Below, piece by piece: positions 10,201-18,164 of a stretch of DNA of 42,179 nucleotides. The notes under the pieces are model-generated. The model searched no databases, had not been told where the DNA came from, and worked only from the letters and a program-made list of their open reading frames with translations. Position 1 is the stretch's first letter. Every line of letters begins with the position of its first letter. Location: positions 1 to 42,179 of the forward strand of contig JBEIHO010000026.1 in assembly GCA_040381215.1 (NCBI GenBank), given 5' to 3'. This stretch comes from SZUA-430 sp040381215. Its GTDB lineage: Bacteria > Pseudomonadota > Alphaproteobacteria > Micropepsales > Micropepsaceae. A program made the position numbers and the translations under genes.

Positions 10201-10584
10201 ATGCTGAAATTCCTGAACTGGCTGGTGACCTGGTGGAACGGCCACACCATCGGCACATGGTTGTTCACCAAGCGCCACGGCCGCCTGGTCGGCGAGGACG
10301 TATTCGGCAACGCCTACTACCAGACCGCCGACGGCAAGCGCCGCTGGGTGCTTTACAAGAACATCGCCGAGGCCTCGATGGTACCGGCGGAGTGGCACGG
10401 CTGGCTGCACCATACGCTCGACAAGCCCCCGACGGTGGAACCACCCAAGGTCAAGCCCTGGGAGCGCGAGCACAAGCCGAACCTCACGGGCACGCCGTTG
10501 GCGCACAAGCCCGCAGGAAGCATCATGGCCGGAGGGCAGCGTCCGCACGCGACCGGTGATTACGAAGCCTGGCAGCCAGAGTAG
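10201..10584 (+). CDS. NADH:ubiquinone oxidoreductase subunit, NDUFA12/B17.2 family
   Basis: The 127-residue protein matches the accessory complex I subunit shared by alphaproteobacteria and mitochondria. Diagnostic features are the start WLVTWWNGHTIGTWLFTKRHG, the segment LVGEDVFGNAYYQ, the segment RRWVLYKN, and the motif VPAEWHGWLHH. The C-terminal third is basic and proline-rich. The protein sits on the matrix/cytoplasmic arm of complex I. It is encoded apart from the nuo operon, followed after 17 bases by mlaD. This NDUFA12-mlaD-DUF2155 order next to aat is, to my knowledge, recurrent in alphaproteobacteria. Confidence 0.93.
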   Translation: MLKFLNWLVTWWNGHTIGTWLFTKRHGRLVGEDVFGNAYYQTADGKRRWVLYKNIAEASMVPAEWHGWLHHTLDKPPTVEPPKVKPWEREHKPNLTGTPLAHKPAGSIMAGGQRPHATGDYEAWQPE

Positions 10585-10601
10585 GGGGAGCAGGGTCCAA
10601 A

Positions 10602-11108
10602 ATGCAGAACGGTTTTGTTGAAACGCTGATCGGCGCCGCCGTCGTTACCGTCGCCGCGGTCTTTTTCTACTATGGCTGGAACACGACCGAATCCGGCGCC
10701 GTGCAGGGATACGAGCTGGTAGCCAAGTTCGAACGCATTGACGGCATCAATGTCGGAACCGATGTGCGGCTGTCAGGCATCAAGATCGGCACGGTCACAT
10801 CCCAGGACCTCGATGCGAAGTCCTACCGCGCGGTCGTCAAGATGAACATCAAGAACGGGATCCCGATCCCCGACGACTCCTCCGTGAAGGTCGCCAGTGA
10901 AGGCCTCCTCGGCGGCTCGTACCTTGCCGTGATGCCCGGCGCCAGCGAAACCAACATGAACCCGGGTGCCGAGTTCGACATCACGCAAGGCTCGGTCGAC
11001 CTGATCACGCTGTTCGTCAAGTCGATGTCAGGCGGGGAATCGAAGCCCGCCGAGCCGGCCCCCGCACCCGGTGGTCCGGTCGAGAACCCAACCGCGTCCA
11101 TGCCGTAA
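10602..11108 (+). CDS. mlaD: MlaD-like phospholipid transport substrate-binding protein (MCE domain)
   Basis: This encodes 168 residues: one N-terminal membrane anchor (about 7-25, IGAAVVTVAAVFFYYGW) and a periplasmic MCE domain (about 40-115). Family signatures include FERIDGINVGTDVRLSGIKIG and SEGLLGGSYLAV. MlaD forms a ring bound to the MlaFEB ABC transporter and passes phospholipids between inner membrane and periplasm to keep outer-membrane asymmetry. The tail is proline-rich and low complexity. No mlaE or mlaF is nearby. ATG 10602 follows a purine-rich GGGGGAGCAGGG. It probably shares an mRNA with the NDUFA12-like gene and the DUF2155 gene. Confidence 0.9.
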   Translation: MQNGFVETLIGAAVVTVAAVFFYYGWNTTESGAVQGYELVAKFERIDGINVGTDVRLSGIKIGTVTSQDLDAKSYRAVVKMNIKNGIPIPDDSSVKVASEGLLGGSYLAVMPGASETNMNPGAEFDITQGSVDLITLFVKSMSGGESKPAEPAPAPGGPVENPTASMP

Positions 11109-11133
11109 CCAGCGGGCCATTCCGGGAACAGTG

Positions 11134-11721
11134 ATGCGCAAGACGACGTCGATCCTCGCAGCGATCTCCCTCACTGCCGCCACGATCATTGCCGTGGCGC
11201 CGGTTCTTGCGCAGTCGGAACAGCCGCCGGTCGAAATTCCGATCCCCGATCCGGTAGAGCCGCCTCTGCCCGAAGCCGAGGTGCCGCTCGAACCTGCGCT
11301 TCCCCCGGAGGCACCGCCAGCCGTGGAGCCCATGGCGCCGCCGCCCGAGGTGATCGATCCCGAACCGTCCCGAGGCGTCGCCCCGCAGGCGCTGGGCGTG
11401 ATCCTCGGCGGCATCGACAAGGTTGCCGCACGCACGGCCAAATTCGAGATCAACCTGCGCCAGCAGGTCGTCTACAACACGCTGATCATCCGCGCCTATG
11501 CATGCAAGGCGAGGCCCCCGGAGGAACCGCCCGAGTCAGCGGCATTCCTCGAGATCCTCGAGCGCAAGCCCGACGGCACGACCCAGAAGCTGTTCTCGGG
11601 CTGGATGTTCGCCTCGAGCCCGGCGTTGAACGCGCTCGAGCACCCCGTCTATGACGTCTGGGTGGTCGGCTGCAAGACGGCTCCCGCCGCCAACACATCG
11701 CCCGTTCCGCCCAATTCGTAG
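11134..11721 (+). CDS. DUF2155 domain protein, exported, proline-rich
   Basis: This is read as 195 residues from ATG 11134 (a GTG lies one codon upstream). A cleavable signal peptide ends near VLAQSEQ (residues 1-27). A proline/glutamate-rich linker of about 50 residues follows, then the DUF2155 domain from about 85 (ARTAKFEINLRQQVVYNTLIIRAYACKARPPEEPPESAAF to WMFASSPALNALEHPVYDVWVVGC in short blocks). The function is unknown. The domain has conserved cysteines (C in RAYACK and in VVGC) that could pair in the periplasm. Its last 73 bases overlap the 3' end of aat on the opposite strand. It follows mlaD by 25 bases. Confidence 0.85.
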   Translation: MRKTTSILAAISLTAATIIAVAPVLAQSEQPPVEIPIPDPVEPPLPEAEVPLEPALPPEAPPAVEPMAPPPEVIDPEPSRGVAPQALGVILGGIDKVAARTAKFEINLRQQVVYNTLIIRAYACKARPPEEPPESAAFLEILERKPDGTTQKLFSGWMFASSPALNALEHPVYDVWVVGCKTAPAANTSPVPPNS

Positions 11722-12323
11722 AAGTTCGCTGTGCCGGCGACCGCGGGCTGCAGAAGCTTGTGGTACGTCGCGCGCGTCACCTCGAGCGCACCGAACTGCA
11801 GCAGGTGACGGGTGATGAACTGCGTGTCGAGCAGCCGATAGCGCCCCGCCCGAAGCCGGGCCACAAGATGCACCAGCGCAATCTTGCTGGCGTCGGTCGC
11901 GCGGCTGAACATGCTTTCGCCAAAGAAGGCGCCACCGATCGACACGCCGTAAAGTCCCCCCACCAGTCGATCATCGTCCCAGACCTCGACGCTGTGCGCA
12001 TGTCCCTGCTCGAAGAGAAGGCGATAGGACGCCGCGATCGAGGCATTGATCCACGTCTCGGGTCGGTCCTCGGCCTGCGCCGCGCAGGCGACGATCACCT
12101 GGTCGAAGGCCCGATCGACGGTCACATGAAACGACGAGGCGCGCATGGTGCGCGCCAGGCGCCTGGGCACGTGGAAGGCTGACAGGGGAATGATGCCCCG
12201 GCGCTTCGGCTCCACCCAGAAGACCTCGGGATCATCCCGGGCCTCCGACATCGGAAAAACGCCCTCCCGATAGGCCGCGAGCAGGGCCAGAGGAGAAATG
12301 ACCTGAGGCCCTGTATCCTCCAA
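11649..12323 (-). CDS. aat: Leucyl/phenylalanyl-tRNA-protein transferase
   Basis: Aat adds Leu or Phe to proteins with N-terminal Lys or Arg, marking them for ClpAPS under the N-end rule. The family hallmarks are clear: ISPLALLAAYREGVFPMSE, WVEPKRRGIIPL, the segment WINASIAASYRLLFEQGHAHSVEVW and GGLYGVSIGGAFFGESMFS, then DTQFITRHLLQFGA. There is no ATG near the conserved start. TTG 12323, 7 bases after the accC stop, gives 224 residues. A TTG at 12368 inside accC would add 15 residues with no resemblance to the family. The 3' end overlaps the DUF2155 gene. Confidence 0.9.
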   Translation of the reverse strand: MEDTGPQVISPLALLAAYREGVFPMSEARDDPEVFWVEPKRRGIIPLSAFHVPRRLARTMRASSFHVTVDRAFDQVIVACAAQAEDRPETWINASIAASYRLLFEQGHAHSVEVWDDDRLVGGLYGVSIGGAFFGESMFSRATDASKIALVHLVARLRAGRYRLLDTQFITRHLLQFGALEVTRATYHKLLQPAVAGTANFYELGGTGDVLAAGAVLQPTTQTS

Positions 12324-12330
12324 TGGTGTC

Positions 12331-13683
12331 TCAGCCCGCTTCCTGCTGCCGCTTGAGATACTTCTCAAGCCAGTGGATCGAATAGTCGCCGTCGATGATG
12401 TCCTTTTCGTTCACCAGCGCCTGGAACAACGGGATCGTCGTCTCGATGCCATCGATCACGAACTCCGAGAGGCTGCGGCGAAGCCGCATCAGGCACTCGG
12501 TCCGGTTCTTGCCGTGGACAATCAGCTTGCCGATCAGGCTGTCGTAGTTCGGCGGGATGCGGTACCCGGAATAAGCCGCTGAATCGACCCGAACGCCAAG
12601 CCCGCCCGGGACATGGAAATCCTTGATGAGACCGGGAGACGGACGGAAAGTCTTGGCGTTTTCCGCATTGATGCGGCACTCGATGGCGTGACCGGAATAG
12701 GTAACATCCGATTGGTTGAAGCCGATCAGCCCGCCATGGGCAACCCGCAACTGTTCGCGGACCAGGTCAAGTCCCGTGATCATTTCAGTGACAGGGTGCT
12801 CGACTTGAAGGCGCGTGTTCATCTCGATGAAATAGAACTCGCCATTCTCATACAGGAACTCGATGGTTCCAACGCCCAGATAGCCGAGTTCACCGAGCGC
12901 GTCGGTCACGATCTTGCCGATCTTGTCGCGCGCCTCCGGATTGAGGGCAGGCGACCCGGCTTCCTCCCACACCTTCTGGTGCCGCCGCTGCAGCGAGCAG
13001 TCGCGCTCGCCCAGGTGCACGACCTTTCCGTCGCTGTCGGCCAGCACCTGGATCTCGATATGCCGCGGCAGCTGCAGATAGCGCTCGAGATACACTGCAT
13101 CATCGCCGAAGGCGGCCTTCGCCTCGGAGCGCGCGGTCGCCAGCGCAATTGAAAGCTCACCTTCGTCGCGCGCGACCTTCATGCCGCGCCCGCCGCCGCC
13201 GGCCGCAGCCTTGACGATCAGCGGATAGCCGATTTCGGCGGCAACCTTCAGCGCTTCCTCATCGGTCGCAATCCCGCCATCCGAACCCGGCACCACGGGA
13301 ATGCCCAGCCGCTTGACCGCCTTCTTGGCTTCGATCTTGTCACCCATCAGCCTGATATGGGCCGGCTTCGGACCGATGAACGTGATCCCGTGTTCTTCGA
13401 TGATCTCGGCGAATTTCGCGTTTTCCGACAGGAACCCGTAGCCCGGATGCACGGCCTGCGCGCCCGTGATCTCGCAGGCAGTGACGATGGCGGGAATGTT
13501 CAGGTAGCTGTCGCGTGCCAGCGGCGGGCCGACGCAGACGCTTTCGTCGGCCATGCGCACATGCATGGCGTTCGCATCGGCTGTCGAGTGTATGGCGACA
13601 GTCTTGATCCCCATCTCATGGCATGCGCGATTGATGCGCAATGCAATCTCGCCACGATTGGCAATCAGTACCTTGTCGAACAT
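12331..13683 (-). CDS. accC: Acetyl-CoA carboxylase, biotin carboxylase subunit
   Basis: The 450-residue stand-alone biotin carboxylase charges biotin on AccB with CO2 using ATP, the first half-reaction of malonyl-CoA synthesis. It starts MFDKVLIANRGEIALRINRAC, has the ATP-grasp loop KAAAGGGGRGMK and the catalytic EMNTRLQVEHPVTEM, and ends after the biotin carboxylase C-terminal domain. It has no BCCP or beta-docking region, which separates it from PccA. It lies 21 bases downstream of accB and 7 bases upstream of aat, in an aroQ-accB-accC-aat operon. The accA and accD partners are not in the window. Confidence 0.96.
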   Translation of the reverse strand: MFDKVLIANRGEIALRINRACHEMGIKTVAIHSTADANAMHVRMADESVCVGPPLARDSYLNIPAIVTACEITGAQAVHPGYGFLSENAKFAEIIEEHGITFIGPKPAHIRLMGDKIEAKKAVKRLGIPVVPGSDGGIATDEEALKVAAEIGYPLIVKAAAGGGGRGMKVARDEGELSIALATARSEAKAAFGDDAVYLERYLQLPRHIEIQVLADSDGKVVHLGERDCSLQRRHQKVWEEAGSPALNPEARDKIGKIVTDALGELGYLGVGTIEFLYENGEFYFIEMNTRLQVEHPVTEMITGLDLVREQLRVAHGGLIGFNQSDVTYSGHAIECRINAENAKTFRPSPGLIKDFHVPGGLGVRVDSAAYSGYRIPPNYDSLIGKLIVHGKNRTECLMRLRRSLSEFVIDGIETTIPLFQALVNEKDIIDGDYSIHWLEKYLKRQQEAG

Positions 13684-13704
13684 GCGCGTGTGTACCTGCC
13701 TGGC

Positions 13705-14169
13705 CTATTCAACGATCATCATGGGCTCGCCGTACTCGATCGGCTGGCCGTCCGTCACGATCACGCGAACCACGCGTCCGGCGCGGGGCGCCGGGATCTG
13801 GTTCATTGTCTTCATCGCTTCGATGATGAGCAGCGTCTGGCCTTCCTTGACCGTGTCGCCGACCTTGACGAAGGGCGCGGCACCGGGCGAGGGCGCCAGA
13901 TAGGCCGTCCCCACCATCGGGGACGTGACCATGCCGGCCGTCGTGACCGCAGCCTCTGCTGCGGGCGTGGCAGCCGCAGGAGCGGCATGCGGCACGCTGA
14001 ACGCCTGCGGCGCCACAGCCGACACGCTGATGTTGCGCGCCACGCGCACCCGCAGGCCCGACTTCTCGATTTCGATCTCCGTCAGGCCGGTCTCCTCGAG
14101 GATTCCGGCAAGGTCACGAATGAGGCGCGCCTCGAGGGGATCGTTTGAAGTCTTGGTGTCTTTGCTCAT
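13705..14169 (-). CDS. accB: Acetyl-CoA carboxylase biotin carboxyl carrier protein
   Basis: The 154-residue protein has an N-terminal region (1-45), an Ala/Pro-rich flexible linker (about 50-78) and the C-terminal biotinyl domain. The biotin-accepting lysine is K120 in IEAMKTMNQIPAP. The thumb loop typical of AccB is present in SPMVGTAYLAPSPGAAPFVKVGD. The second residue after the lysine side of the motif is T-M rather than M-E/M-M, which is normal for AccB of this group. It carries carboxybiotin between AccC and the carboxyltransferase. It sits 26 bases after aroQ and 21 bases before accC. Confidence 0.95.
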   Translation of the reverse strand: MSKDTKTSNDPLEARLIRDLAGILEETGLTEIEIEKSGLRVRVARNISVSAVAPQAFSVPHAAPAAATPAAEAAVTTAGMVTSPMVGTAYLAPSPGAAPFVKVGDTVKEGQTLLIIEAMKTMNQIPAPRAGRVVRVIVTDGQPIEYGEPMMIVE

Positions 14170-14195
14170 GGATTGTCCTTTGGGGCCTTATCCGG

Positions 14196-14639
14196 TCAGG
14201 CGGGTCTCAGCAAAGTGGCGAGCGCCGCGAGGGCAAGCGTGTAGCCCTGGGCACCCAACCCGCAGATCACGCCGGTAACGGCAGGAGAAACATAGGAAGT
14301 ATGGCGAAACGGTTCCCGTCTGTAGGGGTTCGAGATGTGCACCTCGACCGCCGGCTGGCTGAACGACTTGAGCGCATCATGAAGCGCCACGGAGGTGTGC
14401 GTATAGGCCCCCGCATTCAGAATCAATCCCGAAGCCGACAGCCGGGCTTCCTGAATCCAGTCGACGAGTTCACCCTCATGGTTGGTCTGACGGAACTCGA
14501 TGGTTAAGCCGAGCGCCTGCGCCTGTGAGCGGCAATTTTCTTCAATGTCCGAAAGTGTTGTCTTCCCATAAATTTCGGGCTCACGCGTGCCCAGAAGATT
14601 GAGGTTCGGACCATTGAGGACATAGATTGGCTTGGTCAT
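14196..14639 (-). CDS. aroQ: 3-dehydroquinate dehydratase, type II
   Basis: The 147-residue shikimate-pathway enzyme dehydrates 3-dehydroquinate. It begins IYVLNGPNLNLLGTREPEIYG, with the mobile-lid residues R19 and catalytic Y24. It contains the conserved FRQTNHEGELVDWI, LNAGAYTHTSVAL and the catalytic-histidine block EVHISNPYRREPFRHTSY. ATG 14639 is chosen over an in-frame GTG at 14654 because the family starts directly with the first beta strand. It is the first gene of the aroQ-accB-accC-aat unit, an order I recognise from other alphaproteobacteria. Confidence 0.95.
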   Translation of the reverse strand: MTKPIYVLNGPNLNLLGTREPEIYGKTTLSDIEENCRSQAQALGLTIEFRQTNHEGELVDWIQEARLSASGLILNAGAYTHTSVALHDALKSFSQPAVEVHISNPYRREPFRHTSYVSPAVTGVICGLGAQGYTLALAALATLLRPA

Positions 14640-14777
14640 TGCGTCCGGGACCACAGATAGTGTTAACAGCGCTGGACACAGTTATAGCCGCAGTCACGGA
14701 TCAGCGAAAGAACGCTCCTGCGCCGTGGTTTCCGGTTCCCGCAGTCGGTCAGGACAAAATGAGGCCAGGCCTTGTCG

Positions 14778-14978
14778 ATGAAGATCAGGATCAACGGTAA
14801 GGAGCACGAACTCGAGGCGCCGCTTACCGTGGCACAGTTGCTGGACCATCTGGGCTTCGACCGTCGCAAGGTTGCCGTTGAACGCAACCTCGAGATTGTT
14901 CCCCGGTCGGTTCATGACAGGACGCCGCTGGTCGCGGGGGACCGGTTGGAAATCGTGAGTTTCGTAGGTGGAGGCTAG
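14778..14978 (+). CDS. thiS: Thiamine biosynthesis sulfur carrier protein ThiS
   Basis: The 66-residue ubiquitin-like protein begins MKIRINGKEHELEAPLTVAQLL and ends VSFVGGG, the C-terminal glycines that are thiocarboxylated to deliver sulfur for the thiazole ring. ATG 14778 fits the fold; an in-frame TTG two codons earlier is unlikely. The gene is divergent from aroQ across 138 bases and lies 9 bases before thiG. I looked for a TPP riboswitch in the leader and did not find the CTGAGA or GGATAATGCCAGC-like blocks. Confidence 0.92.
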   Translation: MKIRINGKEHELEAPLTVAQLLDHLGFDRRKVAVERNLEIVPRSVHDRTPLVAGDRLEIVSFVGGG

Positions 14979-14987
14979 CGCAGGAGA

Positions 14988-15776
14988 ATGCAGGACGTGA
15001 ACACGCAGCAGGACAGCTGGACCGTCGCCGGCCGCACGTTTCGCTCGCGCCTCATCGTGGGCACGGGAAAGTACCGCGACTACGCGCAGAACGCCGAGGC
15101 CTTGATCGCCTCGGGGGCGGAAATCGTCACTGTCGCCCTGCGCAGGGTCAACGTCAGCGAGCCCGGCGCGCCGCGTCTCGTGGATTTCATCGACCCCGCC
15201 AGGTTCACCTATCTGCCCAACACGGCTGGTTGTTACACCGCCGAGGACGCCATCCGAACCCTGCGCCTGGCGCGTGAGGCGGGTGGCTGGAACCTGGTCA
15301 AGCTGGAAGTGCTGGGCGACCGCAAGACGCTCTACCCCGACATGATCGAGACCCTGCGCGCCACCGACGTCCTCATCAAGGATGGCTTCGACGTGATGGT
15401 CTACTGCTCCGACGACCCGCTCATGTGCAAGCGCCTCGAAGAGGCCGGGGCTGCCGCCATCATGCCGCTGGCCGCGCCGATCGGGTCCGGGCTTGGCATC
15501 CAGAACCCGGTCAACATCCGGTTGATCATCGAGGCGGCCAAGGTGCCTGTTCTGGTCGATGCGGGCGTCGGCACCGCATCCGATGCAGCGATTGCCATGG
15601 AGCTTGGCTGCGACGGCGTGCTCATGAACACCGCCATCGCCGAAGCGGGCAATCCCGTGATGATGGCGCAGGCCATGAAGGCCGCCGTCGAGGCCGGGAG
15701 GCTGGCCTACAGGGCCGGGCGCATGAAGAAAAAGCTCTACGCCGATCCGTCCTCGCCGCTGGCCGGGCTGATCTGA
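14988..15776 (+). CDS. thiG: Thiazole synthase ThiG
   Basis: The 262-residue TIM-barrel enzyme joins deoxyxylulose phosphate, dehydroglycine or iminoglycine, and ThiS thiocarboxylate into the thiazole phosphate of thiamine. Hallmarks are SRLIVGTGKY, VTVALRRVN, LPNTAGCYTAEDA, the Schiff-base lysine K105 in NLVKLEVLGD, and the phosphate-binding end PVLVDAGVGTASDAA plus GVLMNTAIA. It is paired with thiS only. No thiC, thiE, thiO or thiF is present, so the rest of the pathway lies elsewhere. Its TGA stop abuts, without a spacer base, the stop of the DsbA-family gene on the other strand (TGATCA at 15774-15779). Confidence 0.95.
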   Translation: MQDVNTQQDSWTVAGRTFRSRLIVGTGKYRDYAQNAEALIASGAEIVTVALRRVNVSEPGAPRLVDFIDPARFTYLPNTAGCYTAEDAIRTLRLAREAGGWNLVKLEVLGDRKTLYPDMIETLRATDVLIKDGFDVMVYCSDDPLMCKRLEEAGAAAIMPLAAPIGSGLGIQNPVNIRLIIEAAKVPVLVDAGVGTASDAAIAMELGCDGVLMNTAIAEAGNPVMMAQAMKAAVEAGRLAYRAGRMKKKLYADPSSPLAGLI

Positions 15777-16559
15777 TCAGGGTGCCTTTGCGGCCTGCTT
15801 GCGCGCCGCCACAACGGCCTCCTTCAATTCCGACATCGGCAGGGCGCCCGAATACGCGGTCTGCCCCACATAGAATGTCGGTGTCGCATCGATTCCAAGC
15901 TTTTCAGCCAGGTCGTGGTTCTTCGAGATGACCTCGGCGACCTGCGGCGACGCCATGTCGGCACCAAGCCGTGTCATGTCGACCCCCACGCTCTTGGCTG
16001 TCGCCATGATGCTGTCGGGTGTCACCTCGTCGGCCTGCATCATGGCCAGGTGGAAATCCCAGTACTTGCCCTGCTTGCTGGCAGCGATCGCGGCCCGCGA
16101 GGCCATCTCCGATTCCCGCGACAGGATCGGGAACTCCTTCATGATCAGGCGGATATTCCCGTCCGTCTTGACGAGTTGCGTCAGGTCGGGCATCAGCCGG
16201 CGGCAAGGTCCGCAGCGATAGTCGAAGAACTCGACGATCGTCAGGTCGCCCTTGGGGTTGCCAACCACGATGGCGTCCGGCCGGTTGAAAAGGTCAGCCG
16301 CATGCGTCACCGCCCCATCGCTCATGCGCGCCTTGCGCTGGTCCTTTTCCTTCTGTTCCATCCGGCGCGCCGCCTCGAAGATGACTTCCGGGTTCTCCAG
16401 CAGGTAGTTGCGGACAATCTGTTCGATATCCTGCCGGCTGCGCGCCTGCTGCGGCACGTCAGCGCCGTCACGGCTCGGCATCAGCAGGAACCAGAAAGCA
16501 AGGGAGACGATCGCCACGGCAGTAACGCCGGCGGCGAGAACGGTTTTGGTCGGTGTCAT
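15777..16559 (-). CDS. DsbA-family thiol:disulfide oxidoreductase
   Basis: This encodes 260 residues with an N-terminal membrane segment or signal (about 7-27) followed by a charged helical region. The thioredoxin-fold domain has active site C116-G-P-C119 in VEFFDYRCGPC and the cis-proline loop GIDATPTFYVG. This is the Com1/DsbA-like type with the alpha-helical insert. It acts in the periplasm as an oxidase or isomerase of exported proteins. It lies 33 bases downstream of the M48 protease gene on the same strand. Redox direction cannot be settled from the sequence. Confidence 0.9.
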   Translation of the reverse strand: MTPTKTVLAAGVTAVAIVSLAFWFLLMPSRDGADVPQQARSRQDIEQIVRNYLLENPEVIFEAARRMEQKEKDQRKARMSDGAVTHAADLFNRPDAIVVGNPKGDLTIVEFFDYRCGPCRRLMPDLTQLVKTDGNIRLIMKEFPILSRESEMASRAAIAASKQGKYWDFHLAMMQADEVTPDSIMATAKSVGVDMTRLGADMASPQVAEVISKNHDLAEKLGIDATPTFYVGQTAYSGALPMSELKEAVVAARKQAAKAP

Positions 16560-16592
16560 CGGGAAAGCCTGTGTTCGGGAGGGCCGTGCGCT

Positions 16593-17966
16593 TCAACGCC
16601 TGGCCGACTGTTTCGATTGCTCGGACTGGGCAATCGCGATGATGTCATTCGCGCGCTGCCAGTCACGTCCGTTCTCCTTGAGGCGGGGAAGGGCGCGTTG
16701 GGCGAAGCTGACGGCCTGCGCATAGCGCCTTATCGAGAAATAGCGTTCTGCAGTGGCGAGGGACGCCAGCGTGTCATCGCCCGACCGCGCGTGGGCATCG
16801 GCCAGGTAATACCAGGCCATCGCGTTCTCGGGCTCATCCCTGAGCGCGGCCTTGAGATGCTTGATGGCTTCTGGAACGCTCGCAGCCTGTTCGGTCGCGA
16901 GCAACGCCGACCCCAGGCCGATCCGCAGCAGCGGTTCGTTTGGCGCGTATTCGACGGACTGCCTGTACGCTGGAACGCCTTCACCTGGACGGCTGGACTC
17001 CACCAGCATCTGCCCGCGCAACTCCCAGAAATAGGGGTTCGTGGGTTCCTCGGAAAGCAGGCTGTCGATCTGCGGCAGGGCGCGCTCGAGGTCGGCCGCG
17101 CGGAAGAACGCCGCCGCCCGCGCATAGCGTGCAGGCTTGCTCTGGTCCGATGTGGGATAGCGGCGCAGCACCACGGTCGGCGGCTCGATGAAGCCGCGCA
17201 GCTTTGCAACCATCATCTCGTATTGTCGCTGGTCCTGCTCGGAGTCGGTCCGGTCCTTGAAGGCTGAACGATCGACCATGCTGCGCAGCGTGCTCGACCG
17301 CTCGCGTGAGAGAGGATGGGTACGAATGAACGGATCCTGCCTGGCGCCGCTCAAGGCTTCCTGGTCGGCAAACAGATCGAACACGGCCTGCATGCCGCGC
17401 GGAGATTGGCCCGTCGCCTCGAGCAGCTTCGAGCCTGCCTGGTCCGCCGCAGCCTCCTGCGTTCGGCTGTAGCTCATGAACTCGCGCTGGGCGATGGACT
17501 GGGATCCGATCAGCAGGCCCAGCCCGATATCGGGTGCACCCGCGGCAATCGCCGCCACGCCGGCCAGCATGCCGATCACCATCGGCACCTGCGCCTTGCC
17601 CATCGCATCCATGCCCCGGACAAGGTGGCCGCCCGAGATGTGGCCGGTTTCGTGCGCAATGACGCCCTTCAGTTCGTTGGGCGACTTCAGGGTCGTGATC
17701 ATCCCTGTGTTGATGAACACGTTCTGCCCGCCAGCAACGAACGCGTTCAGGCTCTCGTCCTTGATGATGTAGAGGTTCACCGACTTTGCATCGAGACCTG
17801 CAGCCGTGAACAACGGCTCGCTGTAGCCCCGCAGGATCCGCTCGATCTCGGCGTCACGGATACCGGTCTTGTCGGCCGCCTGCGCCTGGAAGGCGCCCGC
17901 AAGCGACAACAGCGCCGCCACGAGGCAGCTCCGCAGGACGACAATGGTGCTTGGCCATGGCGTCAT
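16593..17966 (-). CDS. M48-family periplasmic metalloprotease with C-terminal helical repeats (BepA/YfgC-like)
   Basis: The 457-residue protein has a signal peptide ending near FQAQA (residue 30). The M48 zinc motif is HETGH at 105-109, and the third ligand is E171 in EAAAD. From about residue 280 the protein is a TPR-like helical repeat region (alternating Ala, Leu, Tyr and Glu, e.g. AMAWYYLADAHARSGD). This matches BepA-type chaperone/proteases that control outer-membrane protein and LptD assembly. ATG 17966 opens the gene; the DsbA-family gene follows, so both may serve disulfide-dependent envelope folding. That link is an inference from context. Confidence 0.88.
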   Translation of the reverse strand: MTPWPSTIVVLRSCLVAALLSLAGAFQAQAADKTGIRDAEIERILRGYSEPLFTAAGLDAKSVNLYIIKDESLNAFVAGGQNVFINTGMITTLKSPNELKGVIAHETGHISGGHLVRGMDAMGKAQVPMVIGMLAGVAAIAAGAPDIGLGLLIGSQSIAQREFMSYSRTQEAAADQAGSKLLEATGQSPRGMQAVFDLFADQEALSGARQDPFIRTHPLSRERSSTLRSMVDRSAFKDRTDSEQDQRQYEMMVAKLRGFIEPPTVVLRRYPTSDQSKPARYARAAAFFRAADLERALPQIDSLLSEEPTNPYFWELRGQMLVESSRPGEGVPAYRQSVEYAPNEPLLRIGLGSALLATEQAASVPEAIKHLKAALRDEPENAMAWYYLADAHARSGDDTLASLATAERYFSIRRYAQAVSFAQRALPRLKENGRDWQRANDIIAIAQSEQSKQSARR

Positions 17967-18040
17967 CGGGTGTCAAACTCCAGCTGGTGAGGCGCAAGCG
18001 CGATGGTCGCACGCGCCGCAAACCTGCACGTGATTGTTTC

Positions 18041-18069
18041 ACGGTAAGGGGCGCGGCTGGGGGCGTCAA
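18041..18069 (-). promoter_or_regulatory. Candidate sigma-70 promoter for the M48-dsbA unit
   Basis: On the minus strand, TTGACG (18069-18064) and TACCGT (18046-18041) are separated by 17 bases. The -35 matches 5 of 6 consensus bases, the -10 only 3. It lies about 75 bases before the M48 start, within the 198-base divergent spacer shared with the aminotransferase gene. Confidence 0.27.
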
Positions 18070-18164
18070 TCGCATCCACATGACCTTTCATTCAGGCACG
18101 AAGATTAAACGGCTTAATTGGGGCGAAATCAGGGTCTTCCGCAAATTCCCGGAGGCAGGACAGG

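Noticed and set aside
14640..14777. TPP riboswitch before thiS
   Set aside because: I looked for the conserved CTGAGA and the 3' GGATAATGCCAGC-like blocks and did not find them; the region is also short.
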